Of a DNA stretch of 64,000 nt, positions 25,423 to 36,881 are shown in pieces. The DNA is from Topomyia yanbarensis (lineage: Eukaryota > Arthropoda > Insecta > Diptera > Culicidae): contig NC_080671.1 in assembly GCF_030247195.1 (NCBI RefSeq), positions 98,071,845-98,135,844 on the forward strand, given 5' to 3'. The stretch's first letter is position 1, and each line of letters starts with the position of its first letter. The translations under genes and the position numbers were made by a program. Below the pieces are notes generated by a model. It saw only the letters and a list, made by a program, of their open reading frames with translations. It did not search any database and had not been told where the DNA came from.

Positions 25423-25573
25423 GGGCCCCGTACACGAGGCGTTAGTAATGTCATTACTGAGCAGTAATGTCACGTTTAATGAACGTGTAAGGCGAGTAAT
25501 GATGGAATTCCCATACAATTCCAGTAATGACACTACTTAGTAATGACACTTTTATCGCGCGTGTAAGGGTCCC
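25423..25573. mobile_element. Small MITE with TAATGTCATTACT ends, copy 1
   Basis: The left end GGGCCCCGTACACGAGG and the right end (inverse GGGACCCTTACACGCGCG) are inverted, followed on both sides by TAATG(T/A)CATTACT-type words. The interior GTGTAAGGCGAG and GGAATTCCCATAC recur in a second copy at 49222-49345. No clear duplication was found, so the superfamily is unknown. Confidence 0.55.
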
Positions 25574-26284
25574 TAACGAGTGAACAGACCGAAAACGCAC
25601 AAATTCCATAGCAGAAAAAAACGAGAGGCATGCAGAGAAAGCATGTCGTCGATGAAGCTCTCCATGTAGTGTGCAATGCATACGCACTTTTCAGTGGGTT
25701 TATCCGTCTCACTTTCGTAAATAGCTTGGTTCTTCTCACACTTTCGTTCGCAGTAACATCATTCGTGCTGAGCGGCGGGCGCGGAGGTGAATTCGTTCGC
25801 CCGGCTTGTTTTCGCTCCTGAGGATGCTTCTGCGGTGAAGAAAAAACTTCGAGAAGCGATTTTTCGGGTCATCACACTCCAGGAATCTATTTCCTCTTGC
25901 GTATTCCATAATGTCCGACTATCCGACGATCCTTTGGACACTTCTCCAGCGAATAAACGCCCAAAAAACGTCCCGAAATGACAGCAATTTGAGGATTTCA
26001 CTTCACACACAACCAACCGATTAACTTGATCAGACAGAACTCTTTTTTTACCGTATATATTTTATTAGCCACAATATAAAAAAGAATGTACTTTTAAAGT
26101 AATCTATTGAAGGTTGTGGGTCTGGTCAAATACAACACATAACCACGTTTGATCATTTTAATATGCCCTCAAAATCTTGATTTACAGCAGAAAACAATTT
26201 TTCAGGATTTTCGGCACGAAAAAAAATTCTACCCGGTCATTTTTCGACCGATTTTCGGTTCTCTTAGTTTGAAAATTCTGAAAT
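25574..26284. other. Unassigned DNA with part of an inverted pair
   Basis: A 64-codon plus frame at 25787-25981 and an overlapping minus frame have no recognisable family. The part 26165-26265 is the inverse of 29195-29300 (shared words include CAAAATCTTGATTTA and GAAAAATGAC), so the LINE copy between them is flanked by an inverted pair of about 100 bp. Confidence 0.35.
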
Positions 26285-28080
26285 TTTTTTTTGAGATTTT
26301 TTTTTAATTGCCCACCACACTCCCCCACACCAAAGAACTCATACAAGAGCCCCCTGGTAGTGGACACAACTTGTCTCAGCCCATGAACAATGGCAACAAA
26401 AACAAATAAAACAAACTGAGCTGACACAGATATTTATTTATGTGCAATTAGGTTAAGATAATTAACTAAGGTGGAATCCCAGTGGAAATAGATTTCCTGT
26501 TAATCATAAATCATAAATTAAATTAAAGTTAAATACTGCTGACGGATGTTTACATTAAATTACAAAACAATATCATTAATTAAATATTTCGTTAAGCCTA
26601 TGTTTAAAGTACTGTTTCAATCAAGCCTTGAAGATGGTACGATTGTCGATTCTCTGCATGTCAAGTGGAAGTGCATTAAATTTGGTAGGGCCAATAAAAA
26701 GAATGCGCTTTTGGCCAAGGTTTGTGGCTGCTCGAATGCGTTGCAAGTTATTATTTCGACGTGTTGAACGAGAATGTGTTAAAGTTGTAAAATGTATATT
26801 ATGCTGCGCGATGGAGTTATGTAGATTGTCGTGTATGAATAATAGTGTTTGTACGTCACATAAGTGGGCTATGGGTAAAATATTGTGGGCACTTTCAGAG
26901 TGTAACAACAAAGTCGAATATAAAAGTGGTTTATTAAATATAATTTTCAGGGATCTGTTTTGTAGTGTTTGTAGCTTTTTAAGGTGAGAGCTCACTGCTC
27001 GCCCCCATACCGATACTAAGTGGTTAAGTTGTGAATGAATGTATGCAAAGTAGTAGTTCAACAGAGCTCGCTGGGGAACAAACGGTTTAACTCTCCACAA
27101 AATACCACAAGAGGATGCCACACGCTTTTCGACAAATTTTATATGGTGTGTCCAGGATAACGTAGGATCTAGGTGTATACCCAAATATTTCAAACAGTCC
27201 ACATTTTCAATTGTACAATCTCTAAGTTTGGGATGATGATGTGTTGGTAAAGTAATCCGTATGGATCGGAAGATCATGTACTTAGTTTTGGAAAGGTTTA
27301 GTGATAATAAATTTGCTTTGAAATATTGGTCGAGAACACTTAGATCGTTATCGATCGAGTTAATAATAGTATTGACATCATTGTTGGGATAAAACAGAGC
27401 TGTGTCATCAGCAAACAGTCTAGGAGTTCCAGTAAGCCTCAAGTTGCCTAGGTCAATAATATACAACAGAAATAACAAAGGCCCTATATTACTACCTTGA
27501 GGGACAACGATTCGAATGGGAGCAAGGCTACTACGTTCACCATCCACAGATACAAATTGCTTTCTATTCGTCAGGTAACTATGAATAACAGAATGAGCAA
27601 TGCCCCTAATACCGTAACATTCAAGCTTGGCCAGCAGTATTGTGTGGTCCAAAGTGTCAAATGCTTTTTTAAGGTCTAGGAATAGAGCACCAACAATGTT
27701 TTTACGATCCACTTAGCTTATTATTAGATCAACTAATTCAATTATAGCAGTTTGGGTGCTAGAGCCTTGTCTAAACCCATACTGAAATCTACAGAGGACG
27801 CTGTGTTTGTTCAAAAATTCTAATAATCTAGCAACAAATAGTTTTTCGAGGATTTTGTTGAAAACGGACAGTGTAGATATAGGACGATAATTATTACAAT
27901 CACAACAGTTACCTGATTTAAAAACAGGGATGACTTTAGCCACTTTGAGACAGTCAGGGTAATAACCAGATTGAACAATTATGTTGAAACATTGAGAAAG
28001 GATTCTAGAAAAAGCGCATGAATTTCTTTTTAACATATTGACAGGAATGTTATCAGTGTTTTGTGTTTAGTGTTTTGGAA
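26285..28080 (-). pseudogene. L2/CR1-like LINE, RT region, minus copy
   Basis: On the minus strand from about 28080: the RT entry block (VIPVFKSG, NYRPIST, QYGFRQGSST), then FLDLKKAFDTLDH, VPQGSNIGPLLF, the catalytic LFADD, the thumb KYLGIHLDPTLSW and a C-terminal tail ending in the frame that runs to 26621. A single in-frame TAA at 27713-27715 splits it (frames 28036-27713 and 27712-26621). The 5' part with the endonuclease is missing. The 3'UTR contains CCACTACCAGGGGGCTC inverted near 26345-26365 and an A-rich tail near 26285. The role would have been reverse transcription; this copy is dead but only lightly damaged. Confidence 0.88.
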
Positions 28081-29530
28081 ATAAGAAGAAATTACCTTTC
28101 CAAGGTTTAAGGCCAACAATATTGAAGTAAGCATTATTTTGCAACTTATTCATTAAGAATATGAAAATTGCTCAACATTTTTATTAGGAAGCGTCTTTGT
28201 TTCAATAGAAATTTATATAGAACATTTATTCCGTATCCAATGACCTATTTATGCTCAAAATGGCAGAATTATTATTTTTTCCAAATTAGAAACTTGCTCG
28301 AATAAACCTTTAAGGGGACGGTCTTACATAAAATTTTCAAAAGATATTTTTTTTGCTCGATTATGTATACATTCAAAAATATGTGTGGGAACTTTGAACG
28401 TGAAATTGGAAAAAATAACAGATGATATGATTATAGAATCCTGTAGTGCGAGACAATACATCACTAACCCCTTAAGAGTTCTTATTGTTGTCCCAAAATC
28501 GAAAATTATGTATGACGAAAGAACATATCACTGAGGAAAAAGTACTTAAGAATTTCATAAGTCACAGAACCTGTGCACTTTTGATCTCATTAGACATTTA
28601 TGCATTTCATAAGTTATGTATAAGCATTTCATAAGTCTGCCTAATGGAATCCGTTAATGCGTTTTATGATTTTCATAACCGTATTATTGTGAAAATTTCA
28701 TAACTTTAATTGTGGAATTATGTAAAAGTGTAAGCAGAGAACACCATTTGTTGGAATCAGATTCTATACTACGACCTGTTCAAGCCAGTAGAAGAAATGT
28801 GTTTTTTCTTTGTTTATTCATTTTTCTTGCTTCAAAAATTCATTTGTTTTGCAGTTACACAAATATTGAGACGCAGCAGAAGCATAGCTTCCACATAGCT
28901 ATTTTTCAAAGGATTAAAACTAACACATTAAATTCATATTAAAATACCATGATATACAAAAGTAAAATCATATGAAAGTCATATTAAAAGTCTGAAAATT
29001 TCCTAAGTACCGCTAATTAAATTCAATAGCGGCTTGATGGCCAATATTTCCTCCAGTCATAAGTAAAACTTATGATTTTCATATGGGAAACTTGCTGCGA
29101 AAAATCATTAGTAGTTGTTATGGATTTAAATAGTTATTTTTCCTCGGTGTAACACAGCATACCGTTGGAAAGGTTATTTCTTCTTCTTTCCAAAATTTTA
29201 ATTTCGGTTGAAAAATGACTGCGCAGAATTTTTTTTAGTGCCGAAAGTCCCGAAAAATAGTTTTTTTTTTTCATTAAATCAAGATTTTGAGGGTATACAA
29301 CATTTTTCAAACCTCGTTTTATGTTGCATTTGGCGAGATCTACAACCAATACTAGGACACTTGAGAAGTACAAAACCACTCACTGTAGCACCGTGTATTT
29401 CAACGATCGGATTTTGATTTACATTTGTGCCCAAATTTTTGCAGACCAGGGACATTGCATTAAATTGCAATGATGCAAGATCACACACATTAAAACCTTA
29501 TTTGAAAGAACGTTCATTGAAGTCGGGAAA
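28081..29530. other. AT-rich DNA with CATAAGT iterations
   Basis: The part 28550-29070 has many TTTCATAAGT and ACTTATGA words in both orientations and may be a degenerate inverted-repeat element. The part 29195-29300 is the inverted partner of 26165-26265. No gene was recognised. Confidence 0.35.
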
Positions 29531-29872
29531 ATGTCAAACGTTATAATTGCTGTGCTGTTACTGCATTTTTCTCTGCGTCATCTTCCTTACAACCATCCGA
29601 TGGATTGCTATGTGGCTAGTTGTAAATTGTACAATTTAGACTCCCTCATTGTTCCGTCGCTAAAACTCCGTATCCGTCGTAAGAAGTATATTCAGGAGAT
29701 ACTTTTGCCCCGCCTCTTTGCAACGGATATAAACTTCAATCTTCACCACCGTATCTTACGATTCCAATCATTTTACCATTATACAGAGACCAGAACAAAT
29801 TATGGCTATAATGAACCCGTTACCAGCATGTATCATCTGTTCAATCAAATCTGTCATTTGACTTCAACTTAA
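29531..29872 (+). pseudogene. LINE RT C-terminal fragment
   Basis: The 113-residue frame resembles the extreme C-terminus of CR1/Jockey-type LINE polyproteins: FSLRHLPYN, then CKLYNLDSL, then RTNYGYNEP followed by HLFNQICHL. In complete elements this tail follows the RT domain. Neither RT nor endonuclease is present upstream, so this is a very short 5'-truncated insertion or the leftover of an older one. The frame is open up to its stop at 29870-29872. Confidence 0.6.
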
Positions 29873-31560
29873 CCCATCTACTGTAAAAAGAAAGATTCAT
29901 GTCTAGTTTTTCGTTAACGTTTAGCACCTTTCAATATAATATCTCATTCGTAACAGATCAGAACAATCGAATGCATTTTTGTTTCATAGCATTGGAGGTA
30001 GAATCAATAGTAGTTTTGATTGGATTATCTTATTAAGAAACCATACAAAAAATTATTTGCAGAAAACGTAACAATAATTTCAAAATAAAGCGTCGATTTT
30101 TTAAACTAAAAAGTGAATTATTTTTTCATCACGGTCTTGACAATCGAAATCGAATGCACCTCCCACAGGTGAGATTGCAATACGTGGCAGTAGGAGAAAC
30201 AGGATCAAGGAGGAAACCGTTTCGGACTGTATTCGATAATTTATTCGCCGCATGCCATCGGGCGTCTCCATAGGAAATGAATTATTTCCATTTGCATAAT
30301 AATCGCACAGCTTTACATTGACATAAAATATAGTTATTTAATAGCCGTTTGATAATTTAATTATACGCCTCTCGAAGCAAGGAATTGCAAACGCCGATTT
30401 GAGACGGGTATCGTCGGTTATTGACGGTAGTTTTTATGACGCAAGGTGTATGTACATATATAAACGGTTACGATGCATATGCAAATATTGAGCAAATAAA
30501 AGTCCCATAACGTAGCAATTGTTCGTTCCGATGGAAAAGATTATTCTAAGTCAAAGTTTCGTCATAAAGTATCCATTGGATTCACAAATAAGTTGAGCTG
30601 CAATTGATGCTATCGTTCCAGTTCAGTTGATGCGTATGGAACGAAAGGGTCGCTTCTTCCACGATTGCCAAGTCCATAAACTCTCTGCGGGTAGATGCTT
30701 TTTTTTTGTTGCCCGTAAGCGATGGTCCCCCAACAACGGTACCTCGCCTCCGACGATGACCGACTAGATATGCTATACGGATAGTGTCACAACTGCGCCG
30801 CAATGCGAGGAATTCGTGAGCTCGATAGATGATGGACCAAGTGGCGGTTAGCAGGCAGCTGCCATTTATAAAAGCAGCGGGCCTCAGAGTGAGCTCCCTC
30901 GATGACGAAGTACCATGCCAGGGTTGGCCATATTGCCGCTGGCTGATCGATACTTATTCGCTGCCCGGTAACCGGTGTTCTTCTGGACATCGGAATGGAG
31001 CTTCTCACGCAATTAAAGAATCAATTTATACTTTTCTCGCATGTACAAGTAACACACACACACCGTAATCTAAAGCTGTCCGTTGCTGCTGGGCAAATTG
31101 TGGCGGCCATTCGCTGCCCCGGTGAGCGATTGTGTGGGAGCATTATGTTGTGGAAAACAGATTAGTTACATACCTTAGTTTAAATCATAAAATGAAGAGA
31201 TAATAAATACTAATATTTATAATTTTAAATATTAGTATTTATTTCCTTTTCTTTTTATGGGTGTTAGACGGACAATGAAATATTCACACTTAGAGAAAAT
31301 GAATATAGCATTTGACGTAAACAACATCCCAACATATTTTTCTTTCGAAATTAAAATAACCAGAAAAAATTCCAATTTTCCTGTTCTGGTCCCAAAACCG
31401 TATTTAGGAAGACAAAACTGTTTGCGCCCAAACCGTTGCTTTTAGATATAAAGTATTTTCGGCAAACTTTCTTAGAACTTTCTTGTTGATTTTTTTTAAT
31501 ATTAGTTGAATTAAGGTGATCCTTGTGGTTAGGGTGTACAAAGTATCAACTTTTTAGATA
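29873..31560. other. Possibly unique region with GC-richer part
   Basis: Unlike its surroundings, 30130-31140 shows no repeat signature and is GC-richer (for example 30660-31010). Short frames on both strands (30829-31068 plus; 30787-31008 and 30582-30803 minus) have no known domain. It may hold host regulatory DNA or a fragment of an unrecognised exon. The part 31141-31560 is AT-rich. Confidence 0.3.
30866..30875 (+). promoter_or_regulatory. TATA-box-like site
   Basis: TTTATAAAAGC sits just upstream of GGGCCTCAGAGTGAGC. The CTCAGAG would be a start-site-like word a little closer than the usual 25-30 bp. No convincing coding exon follows, so this is only a candidate. Confidence 0.2.
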
Positions 31561-32443
31561 TGTAAGATTCATTTTCATTTTGCAGCGATTGGTGGGGCAA
31601 TGAGAGCGTAAGGCAGTCCAAGGCCGATAATAGGAGGGGTAATGGCAGAATAGTCTATGCGGACCACCAAAACGCCATGGGAGAGGAACAGGGTGTGGGT
31701 TGGGGTAGGGTTAATGAATTGATGTATACTTGACGAATAATTGCGCTGCAGAATGTGATGAAAAGGTGCATTGAACAGTACTACTGCTGACTGTTCAGAA
31801 ATAAATACAATATGTTTCTCCATAATGTTTGATAGCTGATGTATGTATTTTGTGGTTATGTGATGCCAATTTATAAGTGTTAAAAAGTTCATTTTATCCC
31901 GTGGTTTTATCAAGATTGTGAAACCGCAACCGCAGATGTGCGTGGAAGATCGCGAAAAGCTCAAGCGCTTGTTTGTTCACGTGTTTGTCGCGTATGTCAG
32001 AACGTATGTGATTTCGCGTGTATAAATTCGATTTTGTAACTGGGCGGTCATATGCATATTTGCGTGTGTTCTTGAATGATCGCGTGGACCGTGAGTTTAT
32101 TGCTTTGTTTTTAGTGTACGGTTCAGGTAAAGGAGGTGAATCCCCCATAACACTAGAGTTACCTGTCACGTTTCCATGGAACGTGTTGTCTAATGAATAT
32201 GAGCCTCATTTTTTATTGGTCCAACTGAAGACATGAATCTAGGCTGTTAAGAGCGAGGGCAGGGACATCCTAACGTGACCGACTCATGATCGCGCGAGCG
32301 GTGGGTTGTTGGCGAGATCGCGAGTATGTGTGGATGATTACAATTGCATGTTCGCGTTTGTGACCCGGTTTGTGTTATCGCGAAGGCTAGCGGCGTTTGT
32401 ACGTTTTGAATGAGATATTATGAGTGTATATGAGTGAATATGC
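31561..32443. repeat. Repeat-like block rich in CGCG and GTGT words
   Basis: The sequence 31930-32430 (many CGCG, GTGTTCGCG-type words, AAAGGAGGTGAATCCCCC near 32130) resembles a repeated Aedes segment as far as I remember. Open frames of 60-130 codons on both strands share no recognisable family. It ends at the target duplication of the next hAT MITE. Confidence 0.35.
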
Positions 32444-32913
32444 CAGTGTTACGAAATTTCAAAATCAGTTACCTATTTCTGCTTGCATTTACCGAAACCG
32501 ACATTCAGATTCAACGCCTCTCTGATTCATTCACTTTCCAACTGACTGAAATTTCATGCAGAATCGAATGCTTGAGTGTAGAGGAAATATAAATTCATTC
32601 ACCAACCGAAGCATTCATTTGTTATTATGTCGACAGTTTGAAGGCAGAAGTTAGCATCTTATACATTTTCGAGTATAATTGAACTGCGTAATCTATATCT
32701 GGTGCACTTTAGATCGATGATCCTTCTCAGAGCCAGCATAGAAATAAAATTCACTTTGCTTCTGAAACCAAACATATCCGTACCTGAAAGCGCTGCGTCG
32801 GGAGAACGAATGACGATGGAAACGAACGAAAAATTTCATTCATCGCAGCGGGCATGAATTGAATTTCGTTTTCTTTCAAGATCATGCAGCGATGTCAATT
32901 TTTTTAAGCTCTG
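32444..32913. mobile_element. hAT-like 470-bp MITE, copy 2
   Basis: Same family, length and orientation as 2971-3440. It starts CAGTGTTACGAAATTTC and ends TTTTAAGCTCTG, flanked by a perfect 8-bp duplication GAATATGC at 32436-32443 and 32914-32921. The perfect duplication confirms transposition as an intact unit. Confidence 0.92.
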
Positions 32914-33224
32914 GAATATGCAATTGATTGTGTTAGTGAGTGTTATAATGAATCTAAATTAAGATATAGTGATAAAAGGAAAAAGAACACGCCGAATTAA
33001 AAGAAAAAAAATTAAGACATTAAGTAGAAGCGTATAAATTGACTGATTTTTTTGGTTTACATGTGTAGTGGAAAAGCAAACTAATAGAAGAAAAACAAAA
33101 ACAGACAAATGAAATAGAAGAAAAAAACGGGAGGGATGTATTCTAAGTTGCTTATATTTGGGAACATAGCCACTTTATTTTATTGGTTTGGTTCGCGTGG
33201 ATGATGGTTCTTCAAAATTACTAG

Positions 33225-33400
33225 GCACATTTTGAACATTTGACTTGATATGATCCCAATACTTTGGATAGTTCACTTAAATTTTAAATTCAATACATTG
33301 TGCAATTGAATGATGTTTACTTTAGATTTGGGTTTAAATTGGTATGATCCGAGTACTTTGGCTAATTGCCTTAAGTTTTAATGCATTGTGCAAATTGAAT
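33225..33400. repeat. Diverged direct duplication, about 100 bp
   Basis: The segment with TATGATCCCAATACTTTGG near 33248 is repeated near 33341 as TATGATCCGAGTACTTTGG, both followed by CATTGTGCAA and TTGAAT words. Two units in tandem. Confidence 0.6.
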
Positions 33401-33540
33401 TAGATTGCTATTAGATTCTAGGGACCAACAGAATCCAAGGTCTCGAAGCTACAAATCCCTAAGCATAAAAATTTGCAGTCTGGAGTCCACCGCCAAGCCC
33501 ACGGAACTTTTTAGATATGCAAGATTCAGTTACATGATGT
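33401..33540. repeat. Dispersed repeat shared with 47830-47930
   Basis: The words TTAGATTCTAGGGACCA, TACAAATCCCTAAGCATAAA and CCACCGCCAAGCC recur at 47830-47930 in the same order and orientation with substitutions. The family is unknown. Confidence 0.55.
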
Positions 33541-33588
33541 TCTACAAAGTTATAAATAAATCTCAGTCAATCTCTAATAATTCACTAC

Positions 33589-33976
33589 ACAGAAAAAAAT
33601 ATTTTGTAATTTTAAATTTATTTTCATGCACATATTTGGAGCATGAATATGTAAAATTAAGTTCCAGCACAAATACACACAACTTGTTGTGCTTTTTTCA
33701 GCGCTATTTATTGTAATTTTACACATTGATTGAAAATTACAGTTTCATTAAACGGCAAACCAATGCTCTTGAATGTATTTTTAATCGCATATTGCTGTAA
33801 AATAAATGACATGTAATATTACACGAACGAAAGTGTAAAATCACATGCTTTGTGATGCTCTCATTGAGTCCATTGAATTCAACTTAATTTTCAATCAAAT
33901 TTTTTATTCAAGCTTTGTATGTTTACATTCGTATTGATTTACATGTCGTTTAATTTTCATTATTTTCTGGTGTGTA
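33589..33976. mobile_element. ACAC-ended MITE-like element
   Basis: The left end ACACAGAAAAAAATATTTTG and the right end (inverse ACACCAGAAAATAATGAAAA) are inverted. The interior is rich in ATGTAAAAT words, as at 16592-16912. No sure duplication was seen. Confidence 0.5.
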
Positions 33977-34738
33977 CCCATGATCGCATGTTTGTCCCGT
34001 TTTGTATGAAATTTCCTACATTTATGTCAGTCAATCCAAACAGCGAATCAAACTCGTTAGTTGGCCAGTGGATGTGGCTCGAGGGGACGTCACTTTTTAA
34101 TAATTATTATATTCCGTTCAGCTTTGCACGATTTCATATTTTTCCAGTAATTTTAGAAAATTTGAACAATTTTCTAACAAATAGAGTATTGCTAAGAAAA
34201 TTCGAAAAAAATACAACAAATCCAGCCAATCTCAATCCAATTTTGCTCGAATTCTATGTTCGAATCTTTCAATAATTCTCAGAAGAAAAAAATTGTTTTT
34301 GTTTTGAATTGTTCACGCAGTCATCGGGCACTGAAACGTGAATTTCGAGCAATTCAATCTTTTTTCGTGACACATTTCAAAGTATCCTCGTCAATTCCTA
34401 CCCATTCTCAAGCAATTTTGGAAATGCGAATCCATTCCGAACTAACCAATGCCAATCTTTATCAATCCGCTTGGAATTATAAATTCCTATTACCTTTTGA
34501 TTAGGGGTAATAAGATTTGTAAACAAACTTTTGTTTTGTTGATTTCTCTTAATTTTTATAATTTCATGTATGCGTATGCGTATAAGCACAGAGAACAGAC
34601 GTCCATCTTCAGCATTTAACTTGTGTAAAATCTCTAACGGTTTCGAAGGTAGTCGGGATATCCAAACCAGGTGCGCTACTGTCGTCATGTTTTTTTATGG
34701 CTGAGTTCGACAGAATTGACAGCGGTTATTTCCCTACC
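33977..34738. other. AT-rich DNA, unassigned
   Basis: Frames at 34256-34504 (plus) and 34398-34688 (minus) overlap and have no recognisable domain. No RNA gene or bounded element was recognised. Confidence 0.3.
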
Positions 34739-34892
34739 CAGTCAAACTAGTCCGGAACCGGTTCGGACTTCCAGCATGAATTCCCGCTCAAATGGATCAA
34801 CCGATAGAGTCGGAATCGGTTGTTTTCTTTGAGCAAGATTCCATACTGAATCCATTCAGGATTTCGAACCGGTTCCGGAATGGATTTGACGG
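34739..34892. mobile_element. Short TIR element with CCGGAACCGGTTCG arms
   Basis: The left arm CAGTCAAACTAGTCCGGAAC and the right arm (inverse CCGTCAAATCCATTCCGGAA), both continuing with CCGGTTCG, bracket a 154-bp unit. It contains no coding sequence. Likely a MITE; the ends may extend further. Confidence 0.6.
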
Positions 34893-35589
34893 ATAGTTGG
34901 GATAGGTTGGTGTGGCGGCGCTAGAGTTTGTCGTAAATTAATTCAAATGTTTACACACGTTTTTTAAATCTTTTTGTTCGATCATGGATGTCTGTTCGCT
35001 GTGGTATAAGTTTGTTTACAAAAATCTCTCCTTTTGAAGAATTAATATTGAATTATAAGTTCATTTCATCAACAAATCACGGAGTATCGTTCCCTTCGAT
35101 GTGGCTCAACCAGCGAATCACGACTGTATGCTTTCTACATATTTTAATTTAAAGGTTCATTCGAAATGTCGTCACAGATAACAAAAAAATATTAACCGGT
35201 TGGAACAAATCTGTTTATTTTCTCAAGAATTCAATTCTCTTCTTTAAAGCCAAAATTTATTCCCGCCAATTAGGAACTACAGTAACAAGGTTCTCCAGGA
35301 AATAGCACCCTACTCCACTAATTTGTGAAATTTTCAACTGAACTATTTTCAAAATAGGGATAAAATTTATTTATACAACTTATAATCAGCCGAAACGACC
35401 TAGAATGATTGGAATAAGTAAATTTTGCTCTCACTAAAAAATGTTAACATTGCAGATTACGTAAACACATCGCATCGTAATTTTCTGGGGAATCATAGAA
35501 CTTCACATGTTTTAACCTACAAAGTTACGAACCGCACCTCAGTGAGTTTGTGATAGAAAGCACTCAAGTGAAGTTTATGTGGCCATATT
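34893..35589. other. AT-rich DNA, nothing recognised
   Basis: No gene, RNA or bounded repeat could be supported. Confidence 0.3.
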
Positions 35590-36200
35590 TCGACAAAGCA
35601 ACTGTCGGTATGCTCCAATTAGTAAAGGGACATGCTCAGTGAGCCAATGGTTACCGGTTCGAGCCCCGGCAATGCAGCGGTCCTTAACTGTTGGCCAAGG
35701 AGAAAAGCTGTGCTCCTACTTTTCTAGAACCTCCCTAGCGACTGTGATAGCCAAACAATCCGGAAGACACCGACCGCAGTGGGCTTTTCAGGCGATTCCG
35801 CTTTCCTGCCTGCTTCACTCGACTGCTCCTGTTAGATGTGACTGAGAGCAATCTTTGTTCGGCTTATTCTCCACAGCGAGAGTGGTTGGGTTTTTGTATT
35901 TTTTGTGATTAATCGGGAATGTAAAATTTCCTCACCTATCTAAATGCGAAAAATGTGCAGCTTAACGAGAAAAGCTAATAACAGTGGTAAGCATTATGCT
36001 TTGCCAAAACAAAGTACCAAACGGTGAATGTGAGTCAATTTTGGATCGACAAGTTACAAAATGAATAAAAGAGTTTATACTTCCTTAACCTAAACTCAGC
36101 ACGTAGGTCTGGTTTCACCGTATATTCGTGTTTCTATAAGATCCTATCCCAGAACAGTAAAAATCTCCGGGTGAAAGCTTAGCCGGAGCTGGTAACCCTA
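35590..36200 (+). mobile_element. tRNA-derived SINE-like element
   Basis: A B-box match GGTTCGAGCCC (35656-35666) and an A-box-like TGCTCAGTGAG (about 35633) suggest a degenerate tRNA-derived head with a shortened spacing. The body from about 35850, with CTTTGTTCGGCTTATTCTCC, AGCATTATGCTTTGCCAA and AAAATCTCCGGGTG, recurs inverted at 48070-48330. Such elements use the RNA polymerase III promoter of the tRNA head and LINE machinery for mobility. The join between head and body is inferred. Confidence 0.55.
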
Positions 36201-36246
36201 CCAACTAATGAATTTGATTTGCTAGTTCCCCGAAGAACGGTTGGTT

Positions 36247-36357
36247 TCAAAATCGTCCAATGAAGGACGTTCGTTAGACCAACGTTGGACGACGTCCAAA
36301 TAACCGTTCAACAGACGTCCATTGTTGGACCCGTGTTGAACGATTTTGCAAGATTTT
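36247..36357. repeat. Short palindromic element
   Basis: CAAAATCGTCCAATGAAGG and the inverse AAAATCGTTCAACACGG bracket about 110 bp that also holds the internal palindrome TTGGACGACGTCCAA. It probably is a very short MITE or foldback. Confidence 0.5.
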
Positions 36358-36519
36358 TTTTTGGCTTCTCAGTGGATTGGAACGACTAACATATGTCAAA
36401 AACTCCAAGGGAGGTGTAATTGCATCTGTTCACATCTCTAACTTTTGTCAGGTTGATTGTCAAAGTAAATTTGACATGAAATTTTGGCGTCGAAATGATT
36501 TTTAGTTGGGCAATGGACG

Positions 36520-36800
36520 ACGCCGATGGTTGAGTGGTAAGTGGTCTGGGTTCAATCCCAGTCGAGGTCATTGAGATTTTTCTGAGGTGATAAAAATCTG
36601 TGGTCACGCCTTCCTTCGGAAGGGAAGTAAAGCTGTTGGTTCTTGTCCATGTGTTGATGGGTCGATATCTAGTCCAGATAGTGGGAGTCGCCTCTCTGGC
36701 GTCGGTGTTTGGCCACGTAGCGGAAATATGCCGACGGAAAATAACTAGAACTAGAAGAAGTTGGATAATGGTCCAACTAAACAATATACAACCAACGAAT
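36520..36800 (+). mobile_element. tRNA-derived SINE (Feilai-like)
   Basis: The tRNA-like head has an A box TGGTTGAGTGGTAAGTGG (36527-36544) and a B box GGGTTCAATCCC (36548-36559). The body has CCTTCCTTCGGAAGGGAAG and GTAAAGCTGTTGGT, words I associate with Aedes SINEs. The spacing between A and B boxes is shorter than in a real tRNA and the acceptor stem is absent, so it is not a functional tRNA gene. The Feilai name is tentative. Confidence 0.7.
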
Positions 36801-36881
36801 CACAACTGTACTGGCTTCAGCTTTAGAGTTCTATGCAAATTAATTCACACACTGGGAGTTTGTTTTTCTCCCGGTGTCATA

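Noticed and set aside
35633..35666. tRNA gene
   Set aside because: A and B boxes are only 23 bp apart and no acceptor stem pairs, so it is a SINE head at most.
36527..36559. tRNA gene
   Set aside because: The A-B spacing is too short and there is no cloverleaf. The body is SINE-like.
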